Positions 13,076-25,800 of a DNA stretch of 64,000 nucleotides are shown one piece after another. This DNA comes from Blastobasis lacticolella (taxonomy: Eukaryota; Arthropoda; Insecta; Lepidoptera; Blastobasidae). Under the pieces are notes generated by a model, which saw only the letters and a list, made by a program, of their open reading frames with translations, ran no database searches and was not told the DNA's origin. Where the stretch lies: NCBI GenBank assembly GCA_905147135.1, contig LR990046.1:15654501-15718500 (forward strand). The letters run 5' to 3'. How positions within the stretch are numbered: the first letter of the stretch is position 1; each line of letters starts with the position of its first letter. The translations under genes and the position numbers were made by a program.

Positions 13076-16023
13076 ATTGGCTATATCGCCAATAATTATA
13101 TAATTAATTGCAAAATTCAACGTGGTTCCCACGGTAACGGGATCGGAACGCAAACCGAATTTTATGCGGACGAACTCCGTACCGCTATCAAATTCCACGA
13201 TTACCTGGTACAGTGACGAAGGTGAGCTGAATTAGTTTTGCAATAGTCTCCACACTTGAAAGCGGGTCTAATTCCGGGCTGGGTCACAAATGTTGGCATT
13301 ACAAATGCTAACTGCATTCAATCTAGTACTTCCCTTATTCCGGTACCCATCCCTTTCCTGGCCCAGAGGATTCTGACCTTATGATTGCTTTCATTGTCCT
13401 GGACCCTTACCTCACGAAATGGGTGTACGGCCTGTCGACATTGCATTTGATGATATTATTATCGGGTTGTCCGCGACCCGTCGAGATCTTGAGCCAATTT
13501 ACATTTCAATGCAACGTTACACGGATTATTCAAATCAATTTGACCTATTCAATATAAATCTTCATTGTAATATATTCCCAACGGAGTATTTGGTTTCGAA
13601 ATGCTTGCTTTTACCGATTCCGAGAAATATGGACGTCTAGTTTAGGATGGTGTTCAAAATATTATTTCGAATAAGAAATCAGTCAAAATAAAATATATTT
13701 TTTATTAATTTTTCCTCGTTTAAACATTTTTAACCACTGATGAAGTCCCCTTTTAAGTAAAATAAATATACCTACCTATCTGTGCTAGGAGACTTCGCTC
13801 TTCCTACCGAAACGAAGTACAAAAATAGTTTCTTCTATGAAAAACTAAAATATAACAGGTACGAAGAATGTGTGTGCATGCGTGGGTGTGTGTTTGTTTG
13901 TTTCTTACTACACGTGGACGGCTTAAACTTGGCCGATAAAGGATAAAGGATGGCTCACACTACACCGTACAGGGTCCGAGCTGAGTCTCGGCCGTAGCAC
14001 GGTCAACTAATGTCCCATATAATTTGTGCGGGGTCAACTCGGTTGCCGCTCGGTAAAGCATTAGCGTCCATATTAAAGATGATGATGATTTTGGTCAAAC
14101 CTAAAGATTAATTCTGTTGTATGGAATCCTTTGTATCTTAGGTCGACTCACACTTGGTTGGTTTATAGTTGCCATCTACCTTAGACCAACTGTAGTTCTG
14201 ATATAGTTGATCTAAGCCCTCTACGAATTCAATGATTTTATTGCATACCCTGGTAATAAAAGTGGCTTTAGCAAAACTATAGTTTATCCCTTTTCGTTTC
14301 AAAATCAAAGTCGTGAGCTGTGCACGTGACAAAGCACCGTAGAGTGCTACAAACTTACTGAGCCGGTGATGGCGTCGCTGTTGTTGATAATAACATAAGA
14401 TTTCAAAAGGCGACGCTTAGTTCAAATTTTGGCCAGCGGGTCAGATAAATTTGCGGCACTATAAACCAAGGAACCCATATCACGTAGCGCCCCTAAAAAA
14501 GTAAACAAAACAAAGAGGGTAGTCCTCATCAAACTAACCTCCCTCAGCGAAATAAATAAATGCCTATTTTGTGCCAATACTACAGGATTGCCTGCTGATT
14601 TCGCGGTCAAGAGGTACACTCTTACGGGCGATGTGATTTGCAAATAAAAATGGTAAATAAATGGTTGTAGAAGGCTTTTTTATATATTATCTTTATAGTT
14701 TATTGTTGCCAATAAATCAAGGTTAGTATTTATTACTTAGGTTTAGATTTGTCTTTATAAAAAAGGACAACTCGAAGGACCAGAAGGTGAGTTGACACCT
14801 AAGGCAAGCAACATCACAACACAATACAATAAAATCTAAACAATAGTGAATATAAAGTTTGTAGAATTACCTACCAACAGTACCAAATATCAGATTTCTA
14901 GGACTTCGAATAGTGCCGAATCAGTCAGTCTCGAAATCCACGTAGTTTAGGTATTAATAAAATCTAAAGTATAAAAGCTTAACCAAAAAAACTTTGTGTG
15001 TTTTATAAGTCTGAATGAATAATTAAATTCTCAGAATATGTGAATATCATAATCCAGACCAAATCTGATAATGATGCTGCTGAAGGTAAAAAATATGAAA
15101 CGCTTCGAGAAAACGTTGTAACGCCCTCTGCTTCTGTAACTGTCAGCGGTAACTGTCGCCCATAACATCAGATGTAGATTCTACGATTCATTGATTCAGG
15201 TTCCAGATACGAAAAATGCAGACCTGCAGACCGTAGTTACGGTGTGAGGTGTAAGTCAAAATACCTCATGGTTGTAATTGCGCCGGCTACCTTATATTTT
15301 ACATAGGAATACAACAAAGCAAGCATTGTTGCTTGGTGAATAGATAAGGGGGTGGCACCCAGACGAATTACCTATGTCCAAAAGGCGAAATCCAGTGTCC
15401 TATTACACCATCTGATAAACTACACAACTACTTACAAGAGCAGTTTATTTCATGCATCTCATCTGCAAATGGACGAATGCTGGTAGTCCATTTTTGTGAG
15501 TAATTATTTTTCATCATTCAAATTTTAGTAGTGCACTTTTTAATATTTGAAATGGTGTTTCCATCGAAAATGCAGTAGATTTTGTCTTAAATGATATTGA
15601 ATTTTTTAATGTCTACGGAGATTCCTATAAAAATATTCCAATGCCTAAAATATCTTTGCAATTTCTTCAATTCTTGACTCGCCCCCGTGAGAACCACTTT
15701 GAATTTTAGGATAAATGCCCATAGCTATAAGCTACATTAGTGTGAAATTTCATTCAAAACCGTTCAGTAGTTTCTATGTGAAGGAGTAACTTAAATTCCT
15801 ACAATCTTTCGCATTCACAATATTAGTAGGATATTGATATACACTGTTTAAGATTTACAGGTATCGTCCGTAACAGAATTAATTATAAACGATGTTTACA
15901 CAGAGTATGTAGTTACCTTGAACTGATCCTAATGCTCCAAAGTGATCAAACTCAGAGAAATAGTAATTAAAAGTTACTATCGAAAATCAATGAATGTCAT
16001 AATCGCGAAATTGTCGATGTTGG

Positions 16024-16278
16024 TAGAGCTCGTCTAGTCAAAGATGACGCGCCCCACTACTTAGTTAGTTGATTTCGATGTGTGAGTGCAAATATTGATA
16101 TCGACACTTCATCTGTGTGGGAGCCAATGAACGACGCGTGTTCCTACGTTTCAATCTCACCGGCAACTGAATGACCAATTACAACGGCATTTGTATATGT
16201 ATTGCGTCCATATTTTAAACTTGCTTGTGTGCGGTAATGCGGTAGTGGGGCACGTCATTTTAGATTAGACGAGCTCTA
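16024..16278. mobile_element. Short MITE with TA at both ends
   Basis: The left TAGAGCTCGTCTAGTCAAAG and the right end, read in reverse, TAGAGCTCGTCTAATCTAAA continue with GCCCCACTAC on both sides. The inverted repeats span about 38 bp of a 255-bp element. Flanking TA suggests mobilisation by a Tc1/mariner-type transposase. Confidence 0.7.
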
Positions 16279-16444
16279 ACGATCTTAAATATTAATGTTA
16301 ACGTCAAGTATTCCTACAGACACTATAGTCTGTGGTAGGTACACAGCTGGTTCAATTAATTTTGTTAGTAAACAACAGTTAATTTATTTTTCATTTAAAT
16401 AAATTGACCCATTTTGGCTTAATTACTGATTATTAAAAAAAAAT

Positions 16445-17097
16445 TCTTTGACAATTCACACAGCGCCATCTAGCCCCAAAGTAAGCAAAGCTTGTGTTAA
16501 GTGTGCTGAAAAACGGATCAACTTCTTATAGACTTTTAAATAAATACTTTGTACACATAAAACACCCAGACCCATAACAGAAATTAAAATTCATCATTTC
16601 AATGAGGAGTTTTCCAGTAGGTATTGATAGTTGGTTTCAAAAAGCATCAATAGATGGCGCTCCTACAATTTTGGTAATCTTTTTTAAATCTGTTTGATGG
16701 TGGCAGTGATTTCATGCAGCCAACTAATACTAAACTTAAAAATAAAATGTTTATTAATATAAACATTACTGTTAAAGGTTGAACGAAATGTAAAAAGAAA
16801 TACTTATAGAAGTTGACACTATGTTGCATTATTATTACAACCTATAAAATGGTTGAAAACTATTGACAAATACAATATTATCCAATACAACGTACCCAGT
16901 GTTTATATCCTGTTTGCTAAGAACCTATTTCAAGCGATTATCAATTACCAAAATTGTCGGGGCGCCATCTAGTGAGTGGTTAGGAATGCTTTAGATACCT
17001 ATTGGAAAACTCCTCATTCATGCTCAGCCGGGATTCGAACTTGAGACCTCTGAGTAGTAAACCGGCATGTTAACCACAGCACCACTCAGATCGTCGT
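16445..17097 (-). mobile_element. SINE family 1 split by an inserted MITE
   Basis: The body lies at 16445-16600 (TTCACACAGCGCCATCTAGC) and the tRNA-like head at 17028-17097 (GGGATTCGAACTTGAGACC on the plus strand). A 427-bp inverted-repeat element lies between them. Rejoining the flanks restores the order seen in intact copies, so the MITE is younger than the SINE. Confidence 0.7.
16601..17027. mobile_element. MITE with terminal inverted repeats, nested in a SINE
   Basis: The left end ATGAGGAGTTTTCCAGTAGG and the right end, read in reverse, ATGAGGAGTTTTCCAATAGG differ at one base. A second inverted pair just inside is AGATGGCGCTCCTACAATTT against its reverse near 16960. The interior minus ORF shows no recognisable domain. 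No clear target duplication. Confidence 0.7.
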
Positions 17098-18267
17098 TAA
17101 AGGCTCTATATTTTAATTTATTGCTCCTGTTACAGGCCTGTAGATAGAGCTGCAACTATTGTCAAAACGTAGATGTAGTAATTTTACAATTTTATAAGTA
17201 CAAACAAATCTTTACTCTGTGCCCTATAAAATATCCACATCGTTAGTTAAACACAAATTATGATATAAAATGCTTTATAGTCTATAATAAAGATAAGTGA
17301 CACTCGACTGACATATTTTTATAAAAAGCGTGTTTAGTTATTTTAAGTGCGACAAAGCATCGATGGAATAAATTATTCATATTAATGACAACGTTCACCA
17401 AATTTGACTGATTTTTTTAGTAACGTTTGGGTTTCCGAACATCACGTTGCTTTGTCAATATGAAACCTGTCAACTATGAATTAAAAAAATCATTAGGTAC
17501 GTCGGTAAATTGCAATGAATTTAAGTAAAAGTGAATATTTAATTTTTTGGTATTTTTAACAAAGTCAAGTATGTCAATTTAATGCGTATTTTCAGAACAA
17601 TGTCACACAGATCTCTACAAAGAATTGGAAGTAATAAATTGCAATATATCAAAGGAAGTTTATGGGTAAATGATTGATAATACGTTGTACCAACATTGTA
17701 ATCCAATACGGATAGGACGGTGCGTAAGCACTGTAATGGGCTACTACAAAATGTGACACAAGGAACTCATATTTTCTTATTCCTCTTGTTCGATACGCAC
17801 TTGACAGAGCGAGCGCTCGTAGTTTTTTTTTTTACTTTAATCACTCTCGATTTGAAAATCACTATTTTCGAGGAAACACTTATATTAACCTCTCCGATAT
17901 TGCGTCCATTCGTGATTCTTGACTTTGATACTTTTGCTCCTTCTTCACGGTATGTAATAAGAATCGGGGACAAATGAAAACATTTTTTCCTTATTCTTGC
18001 GTTTTTGTACTCAATCATTGTTCTGCAATTTTTTTGGTTTAGTTTTAGCGTAATGGAAGGACAAATAATTGCAAAGAAATTTAAATTTATAATTTAGGTA
18101 GAATAAAAGTAATTTATCAATTCAGCTATCTTTGACGTCGAATTTGTATCAATTTAAAAATCTGCATCCGACCTTGGTATTATGATTCATAACCATGTAC
18201 AACTCGAAATAATTAGGCTTAGTTTTAAACGTAGCTAGTGTTTGTATAAATGATTTACTATTTTCAG

Positions 18268-21200
18268 AACCGAAAAATCAAAAGCTTCAAGACAATATGA
18301 TTTATTTATGAGGTCTACAAAATATCTGCTTCTATGTGGTCAATGTTTGGGTCTAAATCCAGTTCGTGGAATAACGGCGACGGATTCTTCTAAATTACGG
18401 TAAAGCCATTTCAGTATTGAATAATTTATAAGTTTAAGTGGAATAATTTATTTTATTATTTTTATTACAGATTCAAATTTTTGAGCATAAATTTTATGTA
18501 CAGTGTACTTATTTGTACCGTACAAGCAATTGCTATGTTTCTTTGTATTATTAAGCTATTTAAGCATGCAGTGAATATTTCTTCCTTGGGTAAGAGATAA
18601 TTTATTAACATTTCATGAATTGTCGTATACGTAGTTTCATTGTTGTGTTTGTAATAACTCGAAAAACGAGCAAACGGTCTTTCTGATGTAAAAGGATACC
18701 TAGTGTCCATAACGATTCATGCACTTACTGAAATATCGCAGTTTTATTGTCACTGTGAAGACTATCCTGGTATGTCGCCTGGAATAAGGTAGTTATCGCG
18801 ACATAAATGAAATTGTTGTTAAGTATAATTACTTGGCCGCCGTGTAGTGTCCAGCAGAGTAGAATAGCATCAACCCTTTACACTTATGGGTGTCGTACAA
18901 GGCGACTAATGTTTTCGAGGCAAAAGATCTAGTCTTCGTAGACTGGAAAATGGGCAGCAGCGTTTCTCATTGTTATATTTACAACAATGCGATCTCCACC
19001 TCGCCTGCCAAGTGTGGAGGTATTGGCAATAAACTCTCCTTTCGTGGAAGAGGCAATAAGTCCTACCGTGGACTGTTAAGGGCTGTGATGATGATGATAA
19101 TTACTTACTACATTTTTATTTTCCACCGTAACACTTAAAACTAGATGTTTGCAGCATTCGTGTGTTTCTACGGCTCCTGTTTTGCCTCAACATTTTTATT
19201 TATGCTTATTGGTCATAAATGGCCAATATTGGCTAAGAAAATTACAAATTCATTACTGGATAAATATGTAGATGAGAGGGTTGTTTTCAAATGTAACCTT
19301 GCTACTGCTCTTATACTATTTTTATCTATTTGTAAGTAATACATTTCTTTATCTGAAAATGAAATTGAGAAAATAACTTACCAACATAAGTTATTGGAAT
19401 GTCATTTAATTAGCATTGTGTTTTTCATTTCAGTGGAACATGTTTTATCATTTATTTCTAAGATTGCCTATGTCACGGACTGTTTAGAAGTTAAAGATAA
19501 TGTTCATAAATTGTATATTGATTATAACTTTTCGTGGTTCTTCGACGCGGGAATACCTAATTCAATTCCAATGAGTCTGATTTTACAGGTGCGTCGTTTT
19601 TGTAGTATCGTGTTAAGAATAATTTTTGTGTAATTTAATACGAGTCGTTGTAGATCTCTTATTTTAACGGATTTTTGAAACTATTGTATTCTTCTTTGTC
19701 AAATATTTCTTTAAGTACAAGTGTTAAGAGCGAAATCCTGTATGATCATCTAAAGAATCGCTATTTCGTTTCAGGTCCTCAACATAATATCAACAATAAA
19801 TTGGAATTACTCAGACTTATTCATAATGTGCATGAGCTTTTACTTGACTTCGATTTTAAACAAGATCAATGATAAAATTATTCAATCTAAAGAAAAGGTT
19901 AATCGATGTTTTGTCGCATGGGTCAATTAATAAAAATAAAACGTATCCTAAATGTTCTATTGCAAATTTCTAATTCTTCCTCAAATTTTCTCCAGAGATT
20001 ACCTCCTCCTTTCTGGCGGCTACTCAGAGAAGATTACACTCGTGCTACTGGCTTGGTCTATGCCTTCGACGACGCTATCAGTCATCTGGTCTTCACATCT
20101 TTTGCAACAAATCTCTTCTTCATATGTCTTCAACTATTCAACATCTTGGCGTAATATCTTGAGCAATGTAACTGTGTGTATGTTCTTATTGTATGTTAAA
20201 CTAAAGTATTTACCTATTTTTCTAGGAATGGGGTTAAAGGTAGCGCTGTGGGTCAAGAATGTGTGAACTATCCCAGCGGGTAAGTAATGGTCAATGATCA
20301 GCGTTACCAACTCTGCTCAGATAATTGTTTACAAACATATATATAGTAAATAAATAGTCTTCCTGATGTTTCAGTCCATTTGGAGGTTATGAAGGAACTG
20401 CCTACTTCACATTCTCAACGTTATTCATACTGGGAAGATTTGTTGTAGTCTCACTCGTCGCTGCCAGGGTGCACTCTGCATCTAGAATCCCTGCGCTTGC
20501 GCTATACGACGTTCCATCTTCGGTTTATTGCGACGAGGTACACTAAAACTCAGTTACTAAACCAAGAACACTTTTTGGAAATTTCTTAATAAATAATAGT
20601 TTAATTATAGTCTCGTCCATGATCCAAGATTTAGCAAATCAGATAATTACCAGTAGAGCGACTGCCATCTGACCTCCTTGAACCTCTTAAGGGGAACCTG
20701 ACCATATTGGATCATGGTTACAAATTCAGTCGCCTGAATATGCAGATTTTATCAATATGTTTTTCCTCACCGAAAGAGCACCGGTTAGTACATATTAAAT
20801 TAATGTCAATAATAATAACAGTAATTGTGTTTATAACATATAGGTGCAGAGGTTTATAGAACAAGTTCATGGGAATGTCGTCGCACTGAGTGGATTGCAA
20901 TTCTTTTATGTGACAAAACAGCTGGTCTTGTCTGTAAGTATTTGCTGTATTTTGCTGATGTTATACAACATGTTCGTAGCGTCTGGATAAATAAAAGATG
21001 ACAAATAAAATTAATTAATTTTAGCCAATGTTTTCGCTGGTTTCGGCTTTATAATATACTTACACGCGTTCAACATAATAAACGACGTGATAAAGTTTAT
21101 TAGTTTTATGACTTATAGTCAAACCTTGACTAGTGTTGTTCGTAAATTAATATTTAACTTAATCTCACCTGTTAATGGTTCACCATACTACACTCTCACC

Positions 21201-21865
21201 ACTAGTTCCCCACCACACCACTACAACTCACTATAACTCTTCACATCCTCAGGATCGTTGACCGTAAGTTAATGAGGATTGACAGACAAGACCAACTGAG
21301 GAAGCTCCGTGGTGGAGCGAAACACGTATCGAGGTTTACCAGTTATAGTGTAGTGGTGGTGGTGTAGTGGGGCGCTAGTGGTGGCACTATGATCTGTTTA
21401 AACTGACTTGTCTTATTTGGTGAACAAACAATGCCCAAAATCACGACTTGCCGTATCAATCACGCTACTTATATTGTGTATTATATGTTGAGAATTATAT
21501 AAGAAACACATAGAATGCGAATTTTAACTAATACTGTTGCACATTATCCATTTAAATATATAATTTCCTTAACCAAATAAGACAAGTCAGTTTGGACAGA
21601 TTATAGTGGTAATGGTGTAGTGTGGTGAACCATTAATAGTTGAGATTAAGCTTAATATTAATTTATTAACTACTCTTAAATTGAACAACAGGTTATCTAT
21701 TAAAGCATACTGAACCGTGCTTAATGTATTTACTTTGATGTTAGCTACTTGCTAAAGTATAAAATTAAAATAGTTTTATCTACATTTCAGATAGCTGGAA
21801 CAATTGTGACATATGAGCTGGTTCTCTTACAATTTAATGGCGAAAATATGATCCTTAAAACTTGA
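18268..21865 (+). CDS. GR-3: gustatory receptor, sugar-receptor type (initiator exon not found)
   Basis: Ten exons: 18268-18399, 18471-18589, 19155-19331, 19434-19588, 19775-19897, 19996-20150, 20226-20279, 20375-20537, 20844-20933, 21791-21865. They encode 413 residues to TGA with all phases compatible. The first exon carries CGQCLGLNPVRGIT, the pre-TM1 motif. Exon 2 is TM1. TM2 and TM3 are in exon 3 and its junction to exon 4 (LEHVLSF). TM4 spans exons 4-5, TM5 is in exon 6 (FATNLFFICLQLF), TM6 in exon 8 and TM7 in exons 9-10 (GTIVTYELVLLQF). The tail is NGENMILKT. The first exon begins one base into a codon after an acceptor at 18267 and has an upstream in-frame stop, so a short upstream exon with the ATG must exist. 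Intron 2 holds a short interspersed repeat (18841-19098), intron 8 a SINE-like repeat (20605-20800) and intron 9 a nested fold-back (21141-21668). The role as a sugar-receptor subunit is by family. Confidence 0.88.
18841..19110 (+). repeat. Interspersed repeat (family 3) in GR-3 intron 2
   Basis: Contains GGTGTCGTACAAGGCGACTA and TGGAAAATGGGCAGCAGCG and ends in ATGATGATGAT. Copies occur reversed at 39022-39272 and forward at 50938-51120. It has no RT-like reading frame and is likely a SINE or a LINE 3' end. Confidence 0.6.
21141..21668. repeat. Nested fold-back element in GR-3 intron 9
   Basis: Outer arms 21141-21205 and 21601-21668 are inverted (GGTTCACCATACTACAC). An inner pair is 21392-21421 and 21571-21600 (AACTGACTTGTCTTATTTGG). 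A third inverted pair (CCCCACCACACCACTACAAC and its reverse near 21345) surrounds GGAAGCTCCGTGGTGGAGCG. The whole can fold as stacked hairpins. Confidence 0.65.
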
Positions 21866-22829
21866 ATAATACAACGAGTCTATTAGATTATAATTTTTAA
21901 GTATATACTTTTAAGAAAATTGTATTACGTACTAGTGTCACAGTATTGTAAGAATTTTTATGATAGTTTCCAATTACTGTGGTTATTGCATTGAAATTCC
22001 ACAATTAAAATAATAACTAAAAACGTGTTTGTTTTCAACGTCCACTATAATACTGTCATGATAGATGATTTCTTCCAATTCCAGAATGATGTAACAAATA
22101 AAAATTTATTTGTTAACACAGGTAACCTAATCGACTGCTGTCGGAAAACCTCCGACAGAGATTGCAGATCTTTTGATTTCACTGGTCCTGGTTTGTTTAT
22201 ATTATTGTTGTAAATTCTGTATTCTTCTTCCTTACAGCCTTATCCGTCGCCGAGTACAAATCCTCGCGTGTGCAGGTGGTAGGGCAGGACAAATGAATAA
22301 ATGTGGCACTGTCTAGGGGAAACACCAAACAGGCAAACCATCTCCGACCCCATCTCGAAGCCCCACCGACACATGTTTCCCTTGCTTCAGCTGACTTGGG
22401 TCCGGAGTTTGTTCAGTGACTTCCAAGTCGGCTAAAGCAGGTCAAGTCCAGGCGGTTGGGACTTAGACAACGGGATGGGTAAGGCTGTGGGGAATCTCTC
22501 TTCCCAACAAATGAGTCTCGCTTTGGTTGGCTCCCCACTCAGGATGGACATATCTTTGATAAAGGTGTCGCGGCTCTTCCAACGTTGAGGAAACGGCACG
22601 TGGTGATGTAGGGGGTGTCTCATATCGGTCTATTTTTTAGTTCGCTCCAAAAATCTGGCCACGTCCGGCAGAGCAACACCAGCTAGAGGATACAACTTTA
22701 CTACGGGTGTGGATTTCAGACAGTCTGTTATTATCCGGCATGTCGTTTAGAGCTGTATCCTAGCTGTATCCGTGCGTGTGCTGACCGGCTCTAAACTTGG
22801 CAACTCAATTCTGTATTAGGCATGTCTTT
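21866..22829. other. GR-3 downstream region
   Basis: An AATAAA lies near 22098. From 22290 to 22760 the DNA is clearly more GC-rich than its surroundings and has no clean ORF, probably a decayed transposon of a family I do not recognise. Confidence 0.4.
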
Positions 22830-25800
22830 GAAATGAAATGGTAAATCGCATTCACTATTTCAATAAGGCGTTTTAGTTATAAGCCAATTGCAATAAATGA
22901 CATAACTTTATCAATGGTATTGATTTGTTAAAAAATCTATAAACATGTATTGTTTGACTGTAAAATATTTTATAGGTAATACAATAGGTACTTCAATTCA
23001 TATTATAGAGAAACATGAATTTACTTACAGCGTCCACCTCTTTAAGTATAAGTGAGTATTTTTTTTCAATATGAGAAATGCTATAAATTGTAACATTCAC
23101 AAGGAATTGTTTATGTTTTCTGAATACCTACCGACCTCAAATATTTTTTTAAGTTGCATGTTTCGCACAATTGAGATTTAGTGAAGCCAAAGTTCATAAA
23201 GGTAAGTAATAAAACACTCATTCCTTATAGTATATTGAACTCACTTTACTTCGTTATTTTTTTTATACCACTGCAGTGGCAAACAAGCTAAGGGGCTACC
23301 TGATGTTACGTAGTTACCGCAGCCTATGGACGTTTACAATACCAGGGGTATAACTCACACGCTGCCGACTCCGTAACAGTCATGGTCAAATATTTTTATT
23401 CAAGTTAGGTTTACACAACGAACGTCAATACAGAAAAATGCAACGGTTTGTTTGACTCGTAGCTGTTGCTTTCGGTCACTTTTATTTTTTAAATTTTTGT
23501 CGGGTGCCGCGAGACGGCGAAATCTAGGCTGAACACCTAGATGTCTCTAACAAATGCAAAATTTATATATTCTTTTTTATATTTCTGTATAATTATTTTC
23601 ACGCTAAACAGAATATTTTTTCTAATTGTTGTAATTTGTGTTTGTTAATGTTTTTTCAAAATGATAATGACAAAATCCCTCCGCTGACTAAGCGGCTCGA
23701 TACCAGTTGTGAGTTACAAGTACAAAGCTGGTACGCTGCTACCAGTATTTATGGGATTAAATTGGACTAGATTTAGTCGTCCCCAATTGGAGACTCTCGT
23801 TAAAGTACTCTCGACTTTATAGACACAAGTAGTTCAAGACTTTCCACCACTCAAGAAAGTCCGATATTGACGCGACCCGTATAAAAAGCGTATCCAGTAC
23901 TGTAATCCGCATAGCAAGTCATGCCGTTACTGGACAACATTATCAATTATATGACGGAGAAACAGAGTTGGATATAAGTCTGAGCCTTGGGGGACACTTG
24001 CGTTAATGTCTTAGCTATTGGAGCAACTGAGTTGATAACAGTATACCTTTGATGCATCTGATGGACAAAAAAGTAGTCCTGATAAATAACCCCTCGGAAG
24101 CCCGTAAGATGGTAAATTTGTCAGAAGACCCCCATGCCAGAACCGTTCTATTGCCTTCGCTATATCAAGGCCTACTTTAAAATACTTCAATTTTTTAGGT
24201 GAACAAAGTTGTTGCTTGGAAGAAATAGCTATAAGCGATAAGGCCACCTCTTGCTTTTTACTTCCTATATTTTTTGAATTTGTGTTCTCTGTGGATGAGG
24301 TTCCCGCTAAATATCTACTTTTCTTTTTTCTTTATAAAAAACATGAAGCTTCCTAAAGCTTCATGAAGAACATAGGCTCTGGGAAAGTATTTTAACTATA
24401 TATTGTTAACTATACTTTGGAGTCCCGAATGGTGAAAAAAAACCGTCACGGGGTGCCAATCGGCGTACACAACATTGCATAAGATGCGTCGAACGGGCGC
24501 TTACGATGTGTGAACTTAGAGCAGACACCGTGAGGATTATGAAACAGTAGGCCCAGACACAATTCCAAAAATTATTTTGTCTTGCAGTGTACACTTTTGT
24601 TCTGTCTCACTACAGTTGTTGTTAACATTTCGCAACATTTATTCACGGATGATTTCTTCTGATTTTTTTTGTTTTAATTAATTTGGAATGTGAAGAGTAT
24701 GGAACAGGTTTTTAATGGCAAGAGGAAAAAAATTTCGCATTTATGATTTAAATATTTTGATATTCTTGTTGTAAAGTCTGTAGTAGTTGTCTTTGAAATA
24801 AAATGACATAACTATTTCAATAAGGCTCTTCAGATATAAGTCATTTTCATTATATTTTTTTTTAGTAAAAATATCAATATTTTTGATTATTCAATTTAAA
24901 TCTATAAACGTTATATTTGCCAGCAAAATATTTCAGAGGTTATAGGAAGGTATTTCAATTTATATTATAACATTCATTTACTTTCAGACCCAATCCCTGT
25001 GACTGTAAGTGAGTATTAACAATATGAGAATTGATCTAAAAGTTGTCACATGCTTAAGGAATTGTTTACGTTTTCTAAATACCTACATGTCAAATATAAA
25101 ACTAGGTAGAATAATGTCGTAATTAACACAAATATTTTTTTTGTTGTATGTTTTTAAGAAGCCAGGATTCATAAACGTAAGTAATAAAATAATCATTCCT
25201 ATAGTATTTGATCTTTACAATGTTTTTTTTATACAACTAACGTGACGAACAAGGTTAGACTGCCTGAAGTTATGTAGTCACCGCAGCCTATGGACATTTG
25301 CACCCACGCGCTTCCGACTCCCGCATATTGCGCGACTCCCGCGACTAGCAATTCCGAAATTAATAGTTTGTTTAATTCGTTCCACCGGTGAGTGCAGGGC
25401 TGGGATAGCTATCCAGCGGGGAATGCAACCAGCCTTATGGGCACAATCCCCAACAGTGGTTTAGGTGATATTTGTACATTTTTAGATTATGGTTTTAGGA
25501 TAATTTAATTTTGTTAAGTTGTGTATCTTTGTTTTGTTTATATTATGTGTAAGTATGTTGTTCCTTAATAAAGTTTTCTGCAAAAATACAAGATATTAAA
25601 AAATAAATTTTTGAAAATTGTCTTTTTATAAAAAAGTTATTTTATGAGGCAGCTGTTTGAATTGAACAGCGCTGTATCACAAAATACTTTTTAATTTTTA
25701 TAGATAGACGTGAAAAAGGCATGTCCTTAACCAACTATTTTCGAGTTTGGAGTAAGTTTATGATATCGGTGTAGGTAGGTAAAAAACTTTTCACCCCTTT

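Larger units (their letters stand above)
11140..18267. other. Spacer between the 5' ends of GR-2 and GR-3
   Basis: The missing first exons and promoters of both genes should lie here, since they are divergent. It contains the fold-back at 12922, the MITEs at 16024 and 16601 and an interrupted SINE. Short ORFs (for example 12290-12544 and 14138-14332 on the minus strand) show no recognisable domain. Confidence 0.55.

Noticed and set aside
16647..16829. Hydrophobic minus-strand ORF that looked like a GR transmembrane exon
   Set aside because: It lies entirely within a MITE bounded by inverted repeats and lacks the conserved residues of GR exon 3.
17600..17670. Candidate first exon of GR-3: MSHRSLQRIGSNKLQYIKGS before a GTAAAT
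   Set aside because: All its usable donors end in phase 0 or 1, but exon 18268 needs phase 2; the peptide also shows no family motif.
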